Shown here one piece after another: positions 19,329 through 27,160 of a stretch of DNA of 37,581 bases. Source of the stretch: Burkholderiaceae bacterium (GTDB lineage Bacteria > Pseudomonadota > Gammaproteobacteria > Burkholderiales > Burkholderiaceae_D). The notes below the pieces were generated by a model, which saw only the letters and a list, made by a program, of their open reading frames with translations, was not told where the DNA came from and searched no databases. The DNA is taken from assembly GCA_030157545.1 (NCBI GenBank), contig JAOAUN010000055.1, positions 95,517 to 133,097 of the forward strand. The letters run 5' to 3'. How positions within the stretch are numbered: the first letter of the stretch is position 1; each line of letters opens with the position of its first letter. A program made the translations under genes and the position numbers.

Positions 19329-21004
19329 TATAACTGTTTCAGTTTCTGCAAACGGTAACTCAATTGCGGTCGCGTCAACCCGAGCGTGCGCGCAGCAGCC
19401 GACAGGTTACCTTCTGCCTGTGAAACGGCTGCCTGAATCAGTCCATCCTCCAGCACATCCAGACTCAAACCACGGCGTTGCAGATCTTCGAACAGCGCAT
19501 GAAAGTCGGACGATATGCTTTGATGCAGTTCGCCGGATTCATTGACAGTAATGTGTTGCTGATTCGGCGGCACAGTAAACAGATCATCCACATCCACCAT
19601 TTGTCCGGCCGTCGTGATGATCAGCGCGCGTTCAATCAGATTTTCGAGTTCGCGTATATTGCCGGGCCACGAATAATGCCGCATTGCGTCCAGCGCACGA
19701 TCGGTAATGCCGGCGACGCGTTTGTTATGTTGCGCCATGAACTGCGTAAGCAAATGCTGCGCCAGTACTTCAATATCTTCGACGCGATCGCGCAGCGGCG
19801 GAATGGCAATCGGATAGACATTGAGCCGGTACAACAAGTCACGCCGGAACCGTCCGTCAGCGACCGCAGCTTCCAGGTCAACGTTGGTCGCAGCGACGAC
19901 CCGCACATCGACCTTGCGGACTTGCGTCGATCCCAGCCTTTCGATCTCGCCGTTTTGCAGTACGCGCAATAACTTCGCTTGTGCAGCCAGCGGCAAGTCG
20001 CCCAGTTCATCCAGGAACAAGGTGCCGCCATCGGCGCGCTCGAAGCGCCCCGGACGCGCGGTTCCAGCGCCGGTGTAAGCGCCTTTTTCAGCGCCAAACA
20101 GTTCGCTTTCTATGAGTTCATGCGGCAAGGCGGCGCAGTTGACGGCAACAAAGGGCTTGCCGGCGCGCGGGCTCATACCGTGCAGGGCGCGCGCGAAGCG
20201 TTCTTTGCCAACGCCGGTCTCACCGGTCAGCATGACGGTAACTTGCGTGGCTGCTGCTTTGCGCAGCAAGCCAATCGCCTGCTCGAAAGACTTTGAGCGT
20301 CCGATCAGTTCGCCCAGATCATCGCTGGGGTTCAGCGATGTGCGCAGGCTTTCCAGTTCGGCTTGCAAGTCTTCCATGCGCACCAGCAGTGAATCGGCCT
20401 CGTAATCAGCTTGCAGCTGCTCGCCGTCAGGCCAGTCTTTGAGTGGCCGGCCTTCGATGCGGCAATGCGCATCGCCGCAGCCGGCGCATTGCACTTCTTT
20501 GTAAATGACGGGCTGTCCCATAAAAGCGCTGACATAGCCGGACGCGTAGCCAATCAACATCCAGCACACCGGATCGGTTTGCGGCCCGAAATGTTTGGCG
20601 TGCGCCTCGACTTCCCACGAATGGTCCCAGCGGAAGATGCCCAGATGCTGGCCACTTTCGAGGTCGTAATCAAAGTGTTCAGGCGTGACCTGTACTGCGC
20701 CTTCCAGCATATGCAGCTGCGGACCGACAGAAAATTGCTCATACAACGTGGCGCCCGGCCTGACCTGCCTTGCCAGTGCGGCATCCCGGATGCCGGACGC
20801 GTAACCGGCCCGCTTGAGCACGCGCCGCGTTTGTTCAGTGCCAATTGTCTGAATCAACTCGCGACGCAAGCCGGCCAATGCCTCCACATGCAGCAACAAC
20901 ATTCGGTGGCCGGCCAGCCAGATACGGCCGTCACTAGCGGAAAAATGCACCAGACGCCGCAGGTCTGCATCTTGGGGGAACGGTGGTAATGAGAAGGAAT
21001 TCAT
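19328..21004 (-). CDS. dmpR: Sigma-54-dependent phenol-responsive activator (DmpR/XylR/MopR family)
   Basis: The 558-residue protein has an N-terminal aromatic-sensing V4R-type domain (about 1-210), a linker (about 211-235), an AAA+ domain with Walker A GETGVGKE and the sigma-54 contact loop GAYTGA (Tyr variant of GAFTGA), and a C-terminal Fis-type helix-turn-helix ending LGLTRPQLSYRLQKLKQL. Spacing matches the MopR/DmpR sensor: zinc ligands Cys147, Glu170, Cys173 and Cys181 (MopR C155, E178, C181, C189), and phenol-pocket residues His98 and Trp126 (MopR H106, W134). Phenol binding should release ATPase activity and activate the promoter at 21247-21262. The gene is divergent from the hydroxylase operon. 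No Shine-Dalgarno sequence is evident before the ATG at 21004. Confidence 0.95.
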   Translation of the reverse strand: MNSFSLPPFPQDADLRRLVHFSASDGRIWLAGHRMLLLHVEALAGLRRELIQTIGTEQTRRVLKRAGYASGIRDAALARQVRPGATLYEQFSVGPQLHMLEGAVQVTPEHFDYDLESGQHLGIFRWDHSWEVEAHAKHFGPQTDPVCWMLIGYASGYVSAFMGQPVIYKEVQCAGCGDAHCRIEGRPLKDWPDGEQLQADYEADSLLVRMEDLQAELESLRTSLNPSDDLGELIGRSKSFEQAIGLLRKAAATQVTVMLTGETGVGKERFARALHGMSPRAGKPFVAVNCAALPHELIESELFGAEKGAYTGAGTARPGRFERADGGTLFLDELGDLPLAAQAKLLRVLQNGEIERLGSTQVRKVDVRVVAATNVDLEAAVADGRFRRDLLYRLNVYPIAIPPLRDRVEDIEVLAQHLLTQFMAQHNKRVAGITDRALDAMRHYSWPGNIRELENLIERALIITTAGQMVDVDDLFTVPPNQQHITVNESGELHQSISSDFHALFEDLQRRGLSLDVLEDGLIQAAVSQAEGNLSAAARTLGLTRPQLSYRLQKLKQL

Positions 21005-21010
21005 TTTTAA

Positions 21011-21020
21011 TTATCGATAA
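21011..21020. promoter_or_regulatory. Palindrome TTATCGATAA, copy near dmpR start
   Basis: A perfect 10-bp palindrome lies 6 bases upstream of the dmpR start codon. The identical sequence occurs at 21215-21224 near the sigma-54 promoter. The paired placement suggests an operator, possibly for the GntR-type protein; this is inference. Confidence 0.45.
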
Positions 21021-21067
21021 ATCAGGCAGATAGCAAGCCAGTTTTTTATCAGTCCTGAAAAAAGATA

Positions 21068-21115
21068 TTGATCATTTGATGAAATTTCCAACAAGGAAAT
21101 TGATCATTTGATGAA
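21068..21115. promoter_or_regulatory. Tandem upstream activator sites for the DmpR-type protein
   Basis: The 16-base sequence TTGATCATTTGATGAA occurs twice, at 21068-21083 and 21100-21115, starts 32 bases apart (three helical turns). It closely resembles the known XylR/DmpR binding sequence TTGATCAATTGATCAA. The second site ends about 132 bases before the -24 element, a normal distance for activation by DNA looping. Confidence 0.85.
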
Positions 21116-21131
21116 AAATAAACGTTATTTA

Positions 21132-21145
21132 CAGCATTAATGCTG
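21132..21145. other. 14-bp perfect palindrome CAGCATTAATGCTG
   Basis: It lies between the activator sites and the sigma-54 promoter. It could be a protein-binding site; no known consensus was matched and no clear IHF site was seen in this stretch. Confidence 0.35.
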
Positions 21146-21214
21146 CGTTGCAGCGTACTTTTCTGTTAATCGACCAGCTGGACAAAGCGCTAATTCGTAC
21201 GTGTTTACGTCATT

Positions 21215-21224
21215 TTATCGATAA
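21215..21224. promoter_or_regulatory. Palindrome TTATCGATAA, copy near the sigma-54 promoter
   Basis: Second copy of the palindrome seen before dmpR, ending 22 bases before the TGGCAC of the sigma-54 promoter. A protein bound here could block looping or the closed complex. Confidence 0.45.
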
Positions 21225-21246
21225 TTTCTGGATTTCACTTTCCCGC

Positions 21247-21262
21247 TGGCACACCCTTTGCA
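21247..21262 (+). promoter_or_regulatory. Sigma-54 promoter of the phenol hydroxylase operon
   Basis: TGGCAC-ACCCT-TTGCA matches the -24/-12 consensus TGGCAC-N5-TTGCA exactly; GG is at 21248-21249 and GC at 21260-21261. It lies 51 bases before the dmpK ATG and downstream of two DmpR-type activator sites. Confidence 0.93.
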
Positions 21263-21313
21263 GTGGATGATATGCCACAAACCAATAACTCGTTATAACA
21301 AATTAATGTGCTT

Positions 21314-21598
21314 ATGACTGCATCCACCTCTAAATCTGATAACGCCGGCAACCAGCAGCCCAGTGCGCTGGACGCGATCCAAACCGATGCGGCAACGATG
21401 CAACGTCGCTTCGTTCGCATCGTCAAGAAGCAGCCGAATGGTCTGGTTGCTTTCGAATTTTCGGTCGGCTGGCCGGATATGGGTTGCGAACTGGTCTTGC
21501 CGGAAGCGTTGTTTGACGAGTTCTGTAAAAAAAATCAGGTTGAATTTCTCACGGAAGCCGTGGGTGAAAAGCTAGGAGAAAATAATGTCGAGTATTGA
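21314..21598 (+). CDS. dmpK: Phenol hydroxylase component P0 (assembly protein)
   Basis: This 94-residue protein resembles DmpK/PhlA/AphK, the small P0 component that is needed for formation of active phenol hydroxylase but is not part of the catalytic enzyme; it is thought to help assemble the oxygenase or its iron centre. The middle (RRFVRIVKKQPNGLVAFEF, then VGWPDMGCELVLPEALFDEFC) is characteristic. The ATG at 21314 is preferred over an in-frame GTG at 21308; neither has a strong Shine-Dalgarno sequence. It is the first gene after the sigma-54 promoter and overlaps dmpL by 14 bases. Confidence 0.88.
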   Translation: MTASTSKSDNAGNQQPSALDAIQTDAATMQRRFVRIVKKQPNGLVAFEFSVGWPDMGCELVLPEALFDEFCKKNQVEFLTEAVGEKLGENNVEY

Positions 21599-22583
21599 TC
21601 TGCAGGCGAAAGAAATTAAACCAACGCGCAACACCTACACCCACGTGGCGCGTTACATCGGTGGCGACAAGCCAGCGACGCGCTATCAGGAAGCCACGAT
21701 GGGCGCGCAACCGACGCAAAACTTCCACTACCGTCCTACCTGGGATCCGCAATACGAGCTCTTCGATGCATCCCGTTCCGCCGTCAAGCTGGCTGACTGG
21801 TATGTGCTGAAAGATCCGCGCCAGTATTACTACGCAAGCTGGACCATGGCGCGTGCGCGTCAGCAGGAAGCGGTCGAAGCCAATTATCAATTCGTTGATT
21901 CACGCGGCCTGATGGCTCGCATGACTGACGAAGTGCGGGCGATTGCCTGTCAGGTCCTGATGCCGCTGCGCCATGTAGCCTGGGCCGGCAACATGAACAA
22001 CTGCTTCATCGCCGCTTATGGCTATGGCACTGCGCTGACCGCAGCGGCCACCTTCCATTCCATGGATCAGCTCGGCATTGCGCAATACCTGACCCGCCTC
22101 GGTCTGGCAGTCGACGAGCCGGGCGTGCTCGACGCAGGCAAGAACGACTGGCTCAACGACCCGCGCTGGCAAGTGCTGCGCCGTCTGGTCGAAGACACGC
22201 TGGTGCTGAAAGACCCGATGGAAATGTTCGTTGCGCAAAACCTCGCGCTTGACGGCCAGCTCTATCCGCTGATCTACGGCTCCTTCGTCGATGAACACCT
22301 GACTATCAAGGGCGGCACCGCCATCGCGATGCTGACGTCGTTCATGCCCGAGTGGCATGACGAGACCGCACGCTGGGTCGATGCCGTTGTCAAGACAGCG
22401 GCTGCCGAGTCTGCCGAAAACATGGCCTTGATTTCAGGCTGGACCAAGGTCTGGTCCGACCGTGTGCAGGCTGCATTGGCGCCGGTTGCTGAAATCGCGC
22501 TCGGTGAGCAAGGTCAGGAAGCGCTGCAGGCAGTTCGCACTGAATACAACGCACGCGTTGCCAAGATGGGTCTCGCGATTTAA
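21585..22583 (+). CDS. dmpL: Phenol hydroxylase component P1 (oxygenase beta subunit)
   Basis: This 332-residue protein is the beta subunit of the (alpha-beta-gamma)2 hydroxylase; it has the ferritin-like fold of the alpha subunit without iron ligands and provides the dimer contacts. Blocks such as FHYRPTWDPQYELFD and WTMARARQQEAVE are typical of DmpL/PhlB. The ATG at 21585 has GGAGAAAATA just before it. It is the only beta-subunit gene in the window although alpha and gamma genes are present twice, so it would have to serve both hydroxylases. A 55-base gap separates it from dmpM. Confidence 0.95.
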   Translation: MSSIDLQAKEIKPTRNTYTHVARYIGGDKPATRYQEATMGAQPTQNFHYRPTWDPQYELFDASRSAVKLADWYVLKDPRQYYYASWTMARARQQEAVEANYQFVDSRGLMARMTDEVRAIACQVLMPLRHVAWAGNMNNCFIAAYGYGTALTAAATFHSMDQLGIAQYLTRLGLAVDEPGVLDAGKNDWLNDPRWQVLRRLVEDTLVLKDPMEMFVAQNLALDGQLYPLIYGSFVDEHLTIKGGTAIAMLTSFMPEWHDETARWVDAVVKTAAAESAENMALISGWTKVWSDRVQAALAPVAEIALGEQGQEALQAVRTEYNARVAKMGLAI

Positions 22584-22638
22584 GCCCGCTTTCCAAGCTC
22601 ACTTCAATCATAAAAAAAGCATTACAGGAGAACATCGC

Positions 22639-22908
22639 ATGTCCAACGTCTTCATCGCATTTCAGGCCAACGAGGAATCCCGCCCGCTGGTGGACGCCAT
22701 CGTCGCCGACAACCCGGAGGCGAAAGTCGTCTATTCACCTGGTCTGGTCAAGATCGATGCACCTGGCCGTCTGGTCATTCGCCGCGAGACCGTCGAAGAA
22801 ATAATCGGCCGTCCCTACGACCTGCAGCAATTGCAGATCAATCTCGTCACCTTGTCCGGCAACCTTGAAGAAGATGACGACGAATTCACCCTGAGCTGGA
22901 AGCACTGA
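22639..22908 (+). CDS. dmpM: Phenol hydroxylase component P2 (effector/coupling protein)
   Basis: This 89-residue, cofactor-free regulatory protein binds the oxygenase over the di-iron site and couples electron delivery to hydroxylation. The ATG at 22639 has CAGGAG 8 bases upstream and gives MSNVFIAFQANEESRPLV, as in DmpM; the longer open frame upstream is a shadow of dmpL. It is the only effector gene in the window, so both alpha subunits would share it. dmpN1 starts 42 bases downstream. Confidence 0.95.
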   Translation: MSNVFIAFQANEESRPLVDAIVADNPEAKVVYSPGLVKIDAPGRLVIRRETVEEIIGRPYDLQQLQINLVTLSGNLEEDDDEFTLSWKH

Positions 22909-22950
22909 GCTTTCCACACGGTCGATTCACATCTCAACGAAAGTCTGCAT

Positions 22951-24513
22951 ATGGACAAGCGAGTCGTGAAAAAAAAGCACAGCCTGAACGAGAGCTATGC
23001 CGCGATGACGCGCGGCCTGCATTGGGAAACCACTTACCAGTCTATGGATGAGGTTTTCCCTTGCGACCACTACGAAGGCATCATCGTCCATGACTGGGAC
23101 AAACTGGAAGATCCGTTCCGTCTGACGATGGACGCCTACTGGAAAATTCAGGGCGAAAAAGAGAAAAAGTTCTACGCGGTGATTGACGCCTTTGCGCAAA
23201 ACAATGGCCAGTTCGGCGTCAGCGATGCGCGCTATGTGAATGTGTTGAAGCTGTTTTTGCAAGCATTCACGCAGCAAGAATATGTCGCGCACCGCAGCTT
23301 TGCGCATCTCGGCCGTCAATTTCGTGGCGAAGCTTTGCGCGTAGCGTGCCAGCAGCAAGCCGCGGATGAATTTCGTCACTTCCAGAACCAGACGCATGCG
23401 TTTGCGAACTTCAATAAATACTTCGAAGGCCTGCATAACCCTAACCACTGGTTCGACCACGCTTGGTATCTGGCGGCTCCAAAAAGTTTTGCCGAAGACG
23501 CACTCAGCGCAGGCCCGTTCGAGCGCCTGATCGCACTCAGCTTTTCCTTCGACTACCTGCTGACCAAGCCACTCTTTGTTTCCTACATGAGCGGCGCTGC
23601 GCACAACGGTGACCTGTCTTCGGTCTCAATGGGATTCTCGGCGCAGTCGGATGAAGCGCGCCACATGACCATGGGCCTGGAGAGCGTCAAGTTCCTGCTC
23701 GAACAAGACCCTGCCAACCTGCCTATCGTGCAGCGCTGGATGGATAAATGGTTCTGGCGTGGTTATCGCGTCATGACGCTGGCCGCCATGATGCAGGACT
23801 ACATGCAGCCCAAGCACACCACGAGCTGGAAAGAAGCATGGGAGATGTACGTAGAAACCAGCGGCGAAGCCTTATTCGCCGAGTTGGCGCAATACGGCAT
23901 CCGCAAGCCTAAAGGCTGGCAGCAGGCTTGCGACGGCAAGGACCACATCAGCCATCAGGCATGGAACCTGTTCTATAGCTATGGCGACACCACCGCCTTC
24001 CACACCTGGGTGCCGGAAGCAGCGGAACTGGACTGGCTCAGCAAAAAATATCCGGACACATTCGACCGCTTTTACCGGCCGCGCCTCGAACACTATGCGC
24101 AGCTACAGAAAGCAGGCCAGCGCTACACCAACAAGGCATTGCCCATGCAGTGCCAGACCTGCCAGATGCCGATGATCTTCACCGAGATGAATGGTCCGCG
24201 CTGGATTGCCTATCGCGAGACGCAGCATGCAGGCGAAAGCTTCCATTTCTGCAGCGACCACTGCGAAGAAATTTTCGTCAACGAACCAGAAAAATATGTG
24301 CAGGCGGGCTTGTCCGTGCATCAGATCTTGCAGGGGAATTGCTTCAATCCCGGCGTTGATGCAACTGCAGCTGGCTTTGATGCTGCAGCGGCTGTTCTTG
24401 ATTACAGCCAGATCAACCAAGGCCATGACAACGGCGAATTCAAAGGCTCGCCAGACGACACCAACTTCACCAGCTGGGGTGGCGGACAGAATCCACTGGA
24501 GGCGCAACTATGA
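22951..24513 (+). CDS. dmpN: Phenol hydroxylase component P3 (oxygenase alpha subunit), divergent first copy
   Basis: This 520-residue di-iron alpha subunit (here DmpN1) aligns without gaps to the second copy (30236-31828) over the first 240 residues, about 78 percent identical over residues 1-60 and less toward the end. Iron-ligand positions read Glu110, Glu140, His143, Asp201, Glu235 and His238. Position 201 is Glu in copy two and in the related T4moH (E197) and MmoX (E209). Lys206 replaces the conserved pore Asn, Thr205 is kept, and Phe106 stands at the position called Val106 in TomA3, known to affect substrate range. The C-terminal cysteine cluster (CQTC ... CSDHC) that binds zinc in phenol hydroxylase is intact. 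The reading frame is unbroken and overlaps dmpO1 by 4 bases (ATGA), so this is not an obvious pseudogene; activity and substrate are unknown. Confidence 0.93.
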   Translation: MDKRVVKKKHSLNESYAAMTRGLHWETTYQSMDEVFPCDHYEGIIVHDWDKLEDPFRLTMDAYWKIQGEKEKKFYAVIDAFAQNNGQFGVSDARYVNVLKLFLQAFTQQEYVAHRSFAHLGRQFRGEALRVACQQQAADEFRHFQNQTHAFANFNKYFEGLHNPNHWFDHAWYLAAPKSFAEDALSAGPFERLIALSFSFDYLLTKPLFVSYMSGAAHNGDLSSVSMGFSAQSDEARHMTMGLESVKFLLEQDPANLPIVQRWMDKWFWRGYRVMTLAAMMQDYMQPKHTTSWKEAWEMYVETSGEALFAELAQYGIRKPKGWQQACDGKDHISHQAWNLFYSYGDTTAFHTWVPEAAELDWLSKKYPDTFDRFYRPRLEHYAQLQKAGQRYTNKALPMQCQTCQMPMIFTEMNGPRWIAYRETQHAGESFHFCSDHCEEIFVNEPEKYVQAGLSVHQILQGNCFNPGVDATAAGFDAAAAVLDYSQINQGHDNGEFKGSPDDTNFTSWGGGQNPLEAQL

Positions 24514-24878
24514 ACGCAACAAAAAGCGCAGCAGCAATCAGTGAATACAAATTTGCACCACGCGATACGGTCGGACGTTTTGCTCAGCCGCTGATGTATT
24601 TCGGTTGGGACGAACACATGATGTTTCCCGCGCCGCTGGCCGTGCCAATGTCGCTGGCAACCAGCTTCGACGATGTTGTACGCAAGGTGCTGCCGGCGCT
24701 GTATGGCCAGCATCCTGAATTCGCGCAAATTAACTGGAGCAAGGTGCAATGGTTCCGCAGCGCAGACATGTTCACACCGCGCATGCAGGACACGCTGGCC
24801 GGGAACGGATTCGGACATAAATCGGTACTGCGGTTCAGAACGCCGGGACTTGAAGGCATACACGGCTCTTGCGGCTGA
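24510..24878 (+). CDS. dmpO: Phenol hydroxylase component P4 (oxygenase gamma subunit), first copy
   Basis: This 122-residue gamma subunit (here DmpO1) shares the family pattern LMYFGWDEHMMFPAPL ... LPALYGQHPEF ... GHKSVLRFRTPGLEG with the second copy at 31825-32226, about 40 percent identical by eye. It starts inside the dmpN1 stop (ATGA). The C-terminus is shorter than in copy two and ends in GSCG. No reductase gene follows, as would be normal after dmpO; instead a 103-base gap without a clear terminator leads to the ABC transporter genes. Confidence 0.9.
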   Translation: MNATKSAAAISEYKFAPRDTVGRFAQPLMYFGWDEHMMFPAPLAVPMSLATSFDDVVRKVLPALYGQHPEFAQINWSKVQWFRSADMFTPRMQDTLAGNGFGHKSVLRFRTPGLEGIHGSCG

Positions 24879-24981
24879 AGACTGTTTTGTTCTACGCGCT
24901 GCAGCCTACACGGCCCAACTGCAACGTGTTTATAAAAATGGGACCGTGGTTTTCAAATACCAATAACGGAGACAGCATCAC

Positions 24982-26232
24982 ATGAAAAAGACCACCTACT
25001 TCGGTAGCGCGATCGCGCTGGCGCTAGTGATGTCAGCCAGTACAGCAATGGCTGATGAAAAATGCGGTATGGCCAACGGCAAGAAAGCCTCCGGCGATCC
25101 GATCCAGATCGGCGCTATCGTCGGCAAAACCGGACCAGAAGACTTTTCTTCTTCCGCCCGCGCAGCGGATGCTTACTTCAAATGCGTCAACGCTAACGGC
25201 GGCATCAACGGTCGTCCTATCGCTTACACCGTGCAAGATGACACCTGGAATCCTGAAGTCGCTGCACAAGCTGCCAGCAAGCTGGTGAAAGACACCAAAG
25301 TTGTCGCGATGGCTGGTTCGTCCTCATTCGTCGAGTGTGGCGCCAACAACAACCTGTATGCCGCTGAAGGTGTGGCTTCCGTTGCAGGCGTTGGCGTGCC
25401 CCGTGCCTGCTTCTTCGGCAAAAACTACATTTCATTCAATCAGGGCCCGCGTCAGTCGACACTGGGCGCTGCGCAGTACATCGTCGAGACCAACAAGCTG
25501 AAAAGCCTGACCTGCGTTGCACCTGGTATCCCTGGTTTCGGTGACTGGGTTTGCGGTGGCGTCGAAGCCTACGGCAAAGCCAATAACGTCACAGTCAAGA
25601 CCGTGATTTTTGATCCGGGCCAACTCGACGGCAATGCCATCGCTCTGCAAATTTCTGCAGCTAAAAGCGAAGGCGTTGTGCTCGGTATGCCACGCGGCAT
25701 GATGCTGCCAATCCTGACCGCTGCTGAGCAGCAGGATCTGGGCAAGAGCATCAAGTGGGGTCTGCCTACTTCGGCCTATCACGCTGATATGCCTAAGGCT
25801 GTCGGCAAGTACTGGCACAACAAGCTGGTCGTCCACATGGAACTTGAGCCTATGGACACCGTCGGTGCCGATACCCAGAACTGGAAGGCTGTGATGGACA
25901 AGTTCGGCGACAAGAAGGATCCGCGTGACACCTTCTCGCAAGCCGGTTATCTGTCAGCACGCGTTGTTACCGATGCGCTGCTCACCATCAAGGGCAATGT
26001 TGATCGCAAGTCGGCTTACACCGCGATTGCCAATACCAAAAAATGGAAGAGCGACATGATGTGCTCGCCATGGTACTTCGGTAACGGCGAGCGTCACCAG
26101 CCTAACCACAAAGGTCGCGCTGCTCTGCTGATTCCAGGTGGCTTCAAGACTCTGACCGACTGCTATCAGTCCAAAGACTCCGAGCTCAGCGATGTGCTGT
26201 CACTCGAAGCCAAAGGCGGCCTGGTTAACTAA
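24982..26232 (+). CDS. Periplasmic substrate-binding protein of a branched-chain-amino-acid-type ABC importer
   Basis: This 416-residue protein starts with a Sec signal peptide (MKK, hydrophobic core, AMA cleavage site at residue 24/25) and shows the HAAT/LivK-type fold in PIQIGAIVGKTGP, ADAYFKCVNANGGINGRPI and WNPEVAAQAASKLV. It carries eight cysteines after the signal peptide, which is many for this family and allows several disulfides. GGAG lies 10 bases before the ATG. HAAT-family importers carry amino acids, urea, amides and aromatic compounds; location inside a phenol operon suggests an aromatic ligand, but the ligand is not readable from sequence. It is the first of five transporter genes placed between dmpO1 and dmpN2. 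Confidence 0.92.
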   Translation: MKKTTYFGSAIALALVMSASTAMADEKCGMANGKKASGDPIQIGAIVGKTGPEDFSSSARAADAYFKCVNANGGINGRPIAYTVQDDTWNPEVAAQAASKLVKDTKVVAMAGSSSFVECGANNNLYAAEGVASVAGVGVPRACFFGKNYISFNQGPRQSTLGAAQYIVETNKLKSLTCVAPGIPGFGDWVCGGVEAYGKANNVTVKTVIFDPGQLDGNAIALQISAAKSEGVVLGMPRGMMLPILTAAEQQDLGKSIKWGLPTSAYHADMPKAVGKYWHNKLVVHMELEPMDTVGADTQNWKAVMDKFGDKKDPRDTFSQAGYLSARVVTDALLTIKGNVDRKSAYTAIANTKKWKSDMMCSPWYFGNGERHQPNHKGRAALLIPGGFKTLTDCYQSKDSELSDVLSLEAKGGLVN

Positions 26233-26270
26233 TCAGCTCATCGAAATAAACAAAGCAAACCGAGTAGAAC

Positions 26271-27155
26271 ATGGAAACCTTGCTTCCCTTCCTAGTCGTT
26301 GGCATCAGCGTTGGCGCGGTGTACGCACTCTCAGGCGTAGGCCTGGTGGTGCTGTACCGCGCCAGCGGTGTTGTCAACTTTGCGTACGGCGCACTCGGCG
26401 GCCTCGCTGCCATGGTGTGCTGGCAGATCATTGACCTTGAGTATGCGGACTGGATGGGTTGGGTGGCCGGCATCGGCTCGGCCACCATTCTGTCATGGGC
26501 CTATGGTCGATTCATCGCACCCTCACTGACCCATCAGGATCGGGTGGTGCGTGCGATGGCGACGCTCGGTTTTGCCTTGATGATTATGGGTTTCGCCCAG
26601 TGGTATTGGGGTGATACCCCACGCCGTCTGGTGCTGCCTACGGACTCGGACGGCATCGAATTTGATGGCCGTCGCCTGATTAGTCATACCCGTGTGGCGG
26701 CGCTGCTGTTTGCAGCTGCCGCGACGATGGGCATGTTGTGGTTGCTGGCCAAAACGCCGCTCGGGCTGCGCATGCGCGCCTTGCAGAGCAACCGCACACT
26801 GAGTGCAATGGTAGGGGTGCGCATCAAGAACATCGACACCTGGGCCTGGACGCTGGCTGGTTTGCTGGCAGGCGTGTCCGGTCTGTTCATGGGCAACATG
26901 GTGCGACTGAATCCTACGGTATTAACTTTTCTGGTGATCCCGGCAATGGCTGCGGCCATGGTCGGACGTATGAATTCCCTGACTGCGACGGTATTGGGCG
27001 GACTGACTATTGGCGTGATTGAATCGCTCGCCAATCTGGTGCCGGGCGTGCAGCGCTACGGTTCCGCCACTGCCTTCATCGTCGCCATTCTGGCTGTGTT
27101 ATGGCAGCAGCGCCAGGGCATCGGCCTGTCGCGTGACAACAGTCATCTGGAGTAA
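26271..27155 (+). CDS. LivH-type ABC permease
   Basis: This 294-residue integral inner-membrane protein opens with LLPFLVVGISVGAVYALSGVGLVVLYRASGVVNFAYGALG, shown here in part as VGAVYALSGVGLVVLYRASG, the standard LivH start. About eight hydrophobic helices follow and the cytoplasmic coupling region GLRMRALQSNRTLSAMVGV is present. It forms the translocation pore with the LivM-type protein encoded 5 bases downstream. Length is normal for LivH. Confidence 0.93.
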   Translation: METLLPFLVVGISVGAVYALSGVGLVVLYRASGVVNFAYGALGGLAAMVCWQIIDLEYADWMGWVAGIGSATILSWAYGRFIAPSLTHQDRVVRAMATLGFALMIMGFAQWYWGDTPRRLVLPTDSDGIEFDGRRLISHTRVAALLFAAAATMGMLWLLAKTPLGLRMRALQSNRTLSAMVGVRIKNIDTWAWTLAGLLAGVSGLFMGNMVRLNPTVLTFLVIPAMAAAMVGRMNSLTATVLGGLTIGVIESLANLVPGVQRYGSATAFIVAILAVLWQQRQGIGLSRDNSHLE

Positions 27156-27160
27156 ACATC

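Noticed and set aside
22951..24878. dmpN1-dmpO1 as pseudogenes left over from a duplication
   Set aside because: Both frames are full length with normal starts, ATGA coupling, five of six iron ligands and intact zinc cysteines; decay would be expected to show frameshifts or stops.
24894..24913. Possible second sigma-54 promoter before the transporter genes
   Set aside because: GG and GC dinucleotides near 24855-24875 are spaced 14 rather than 10 bases apart and lack the TGGCAC/TTGCA context.
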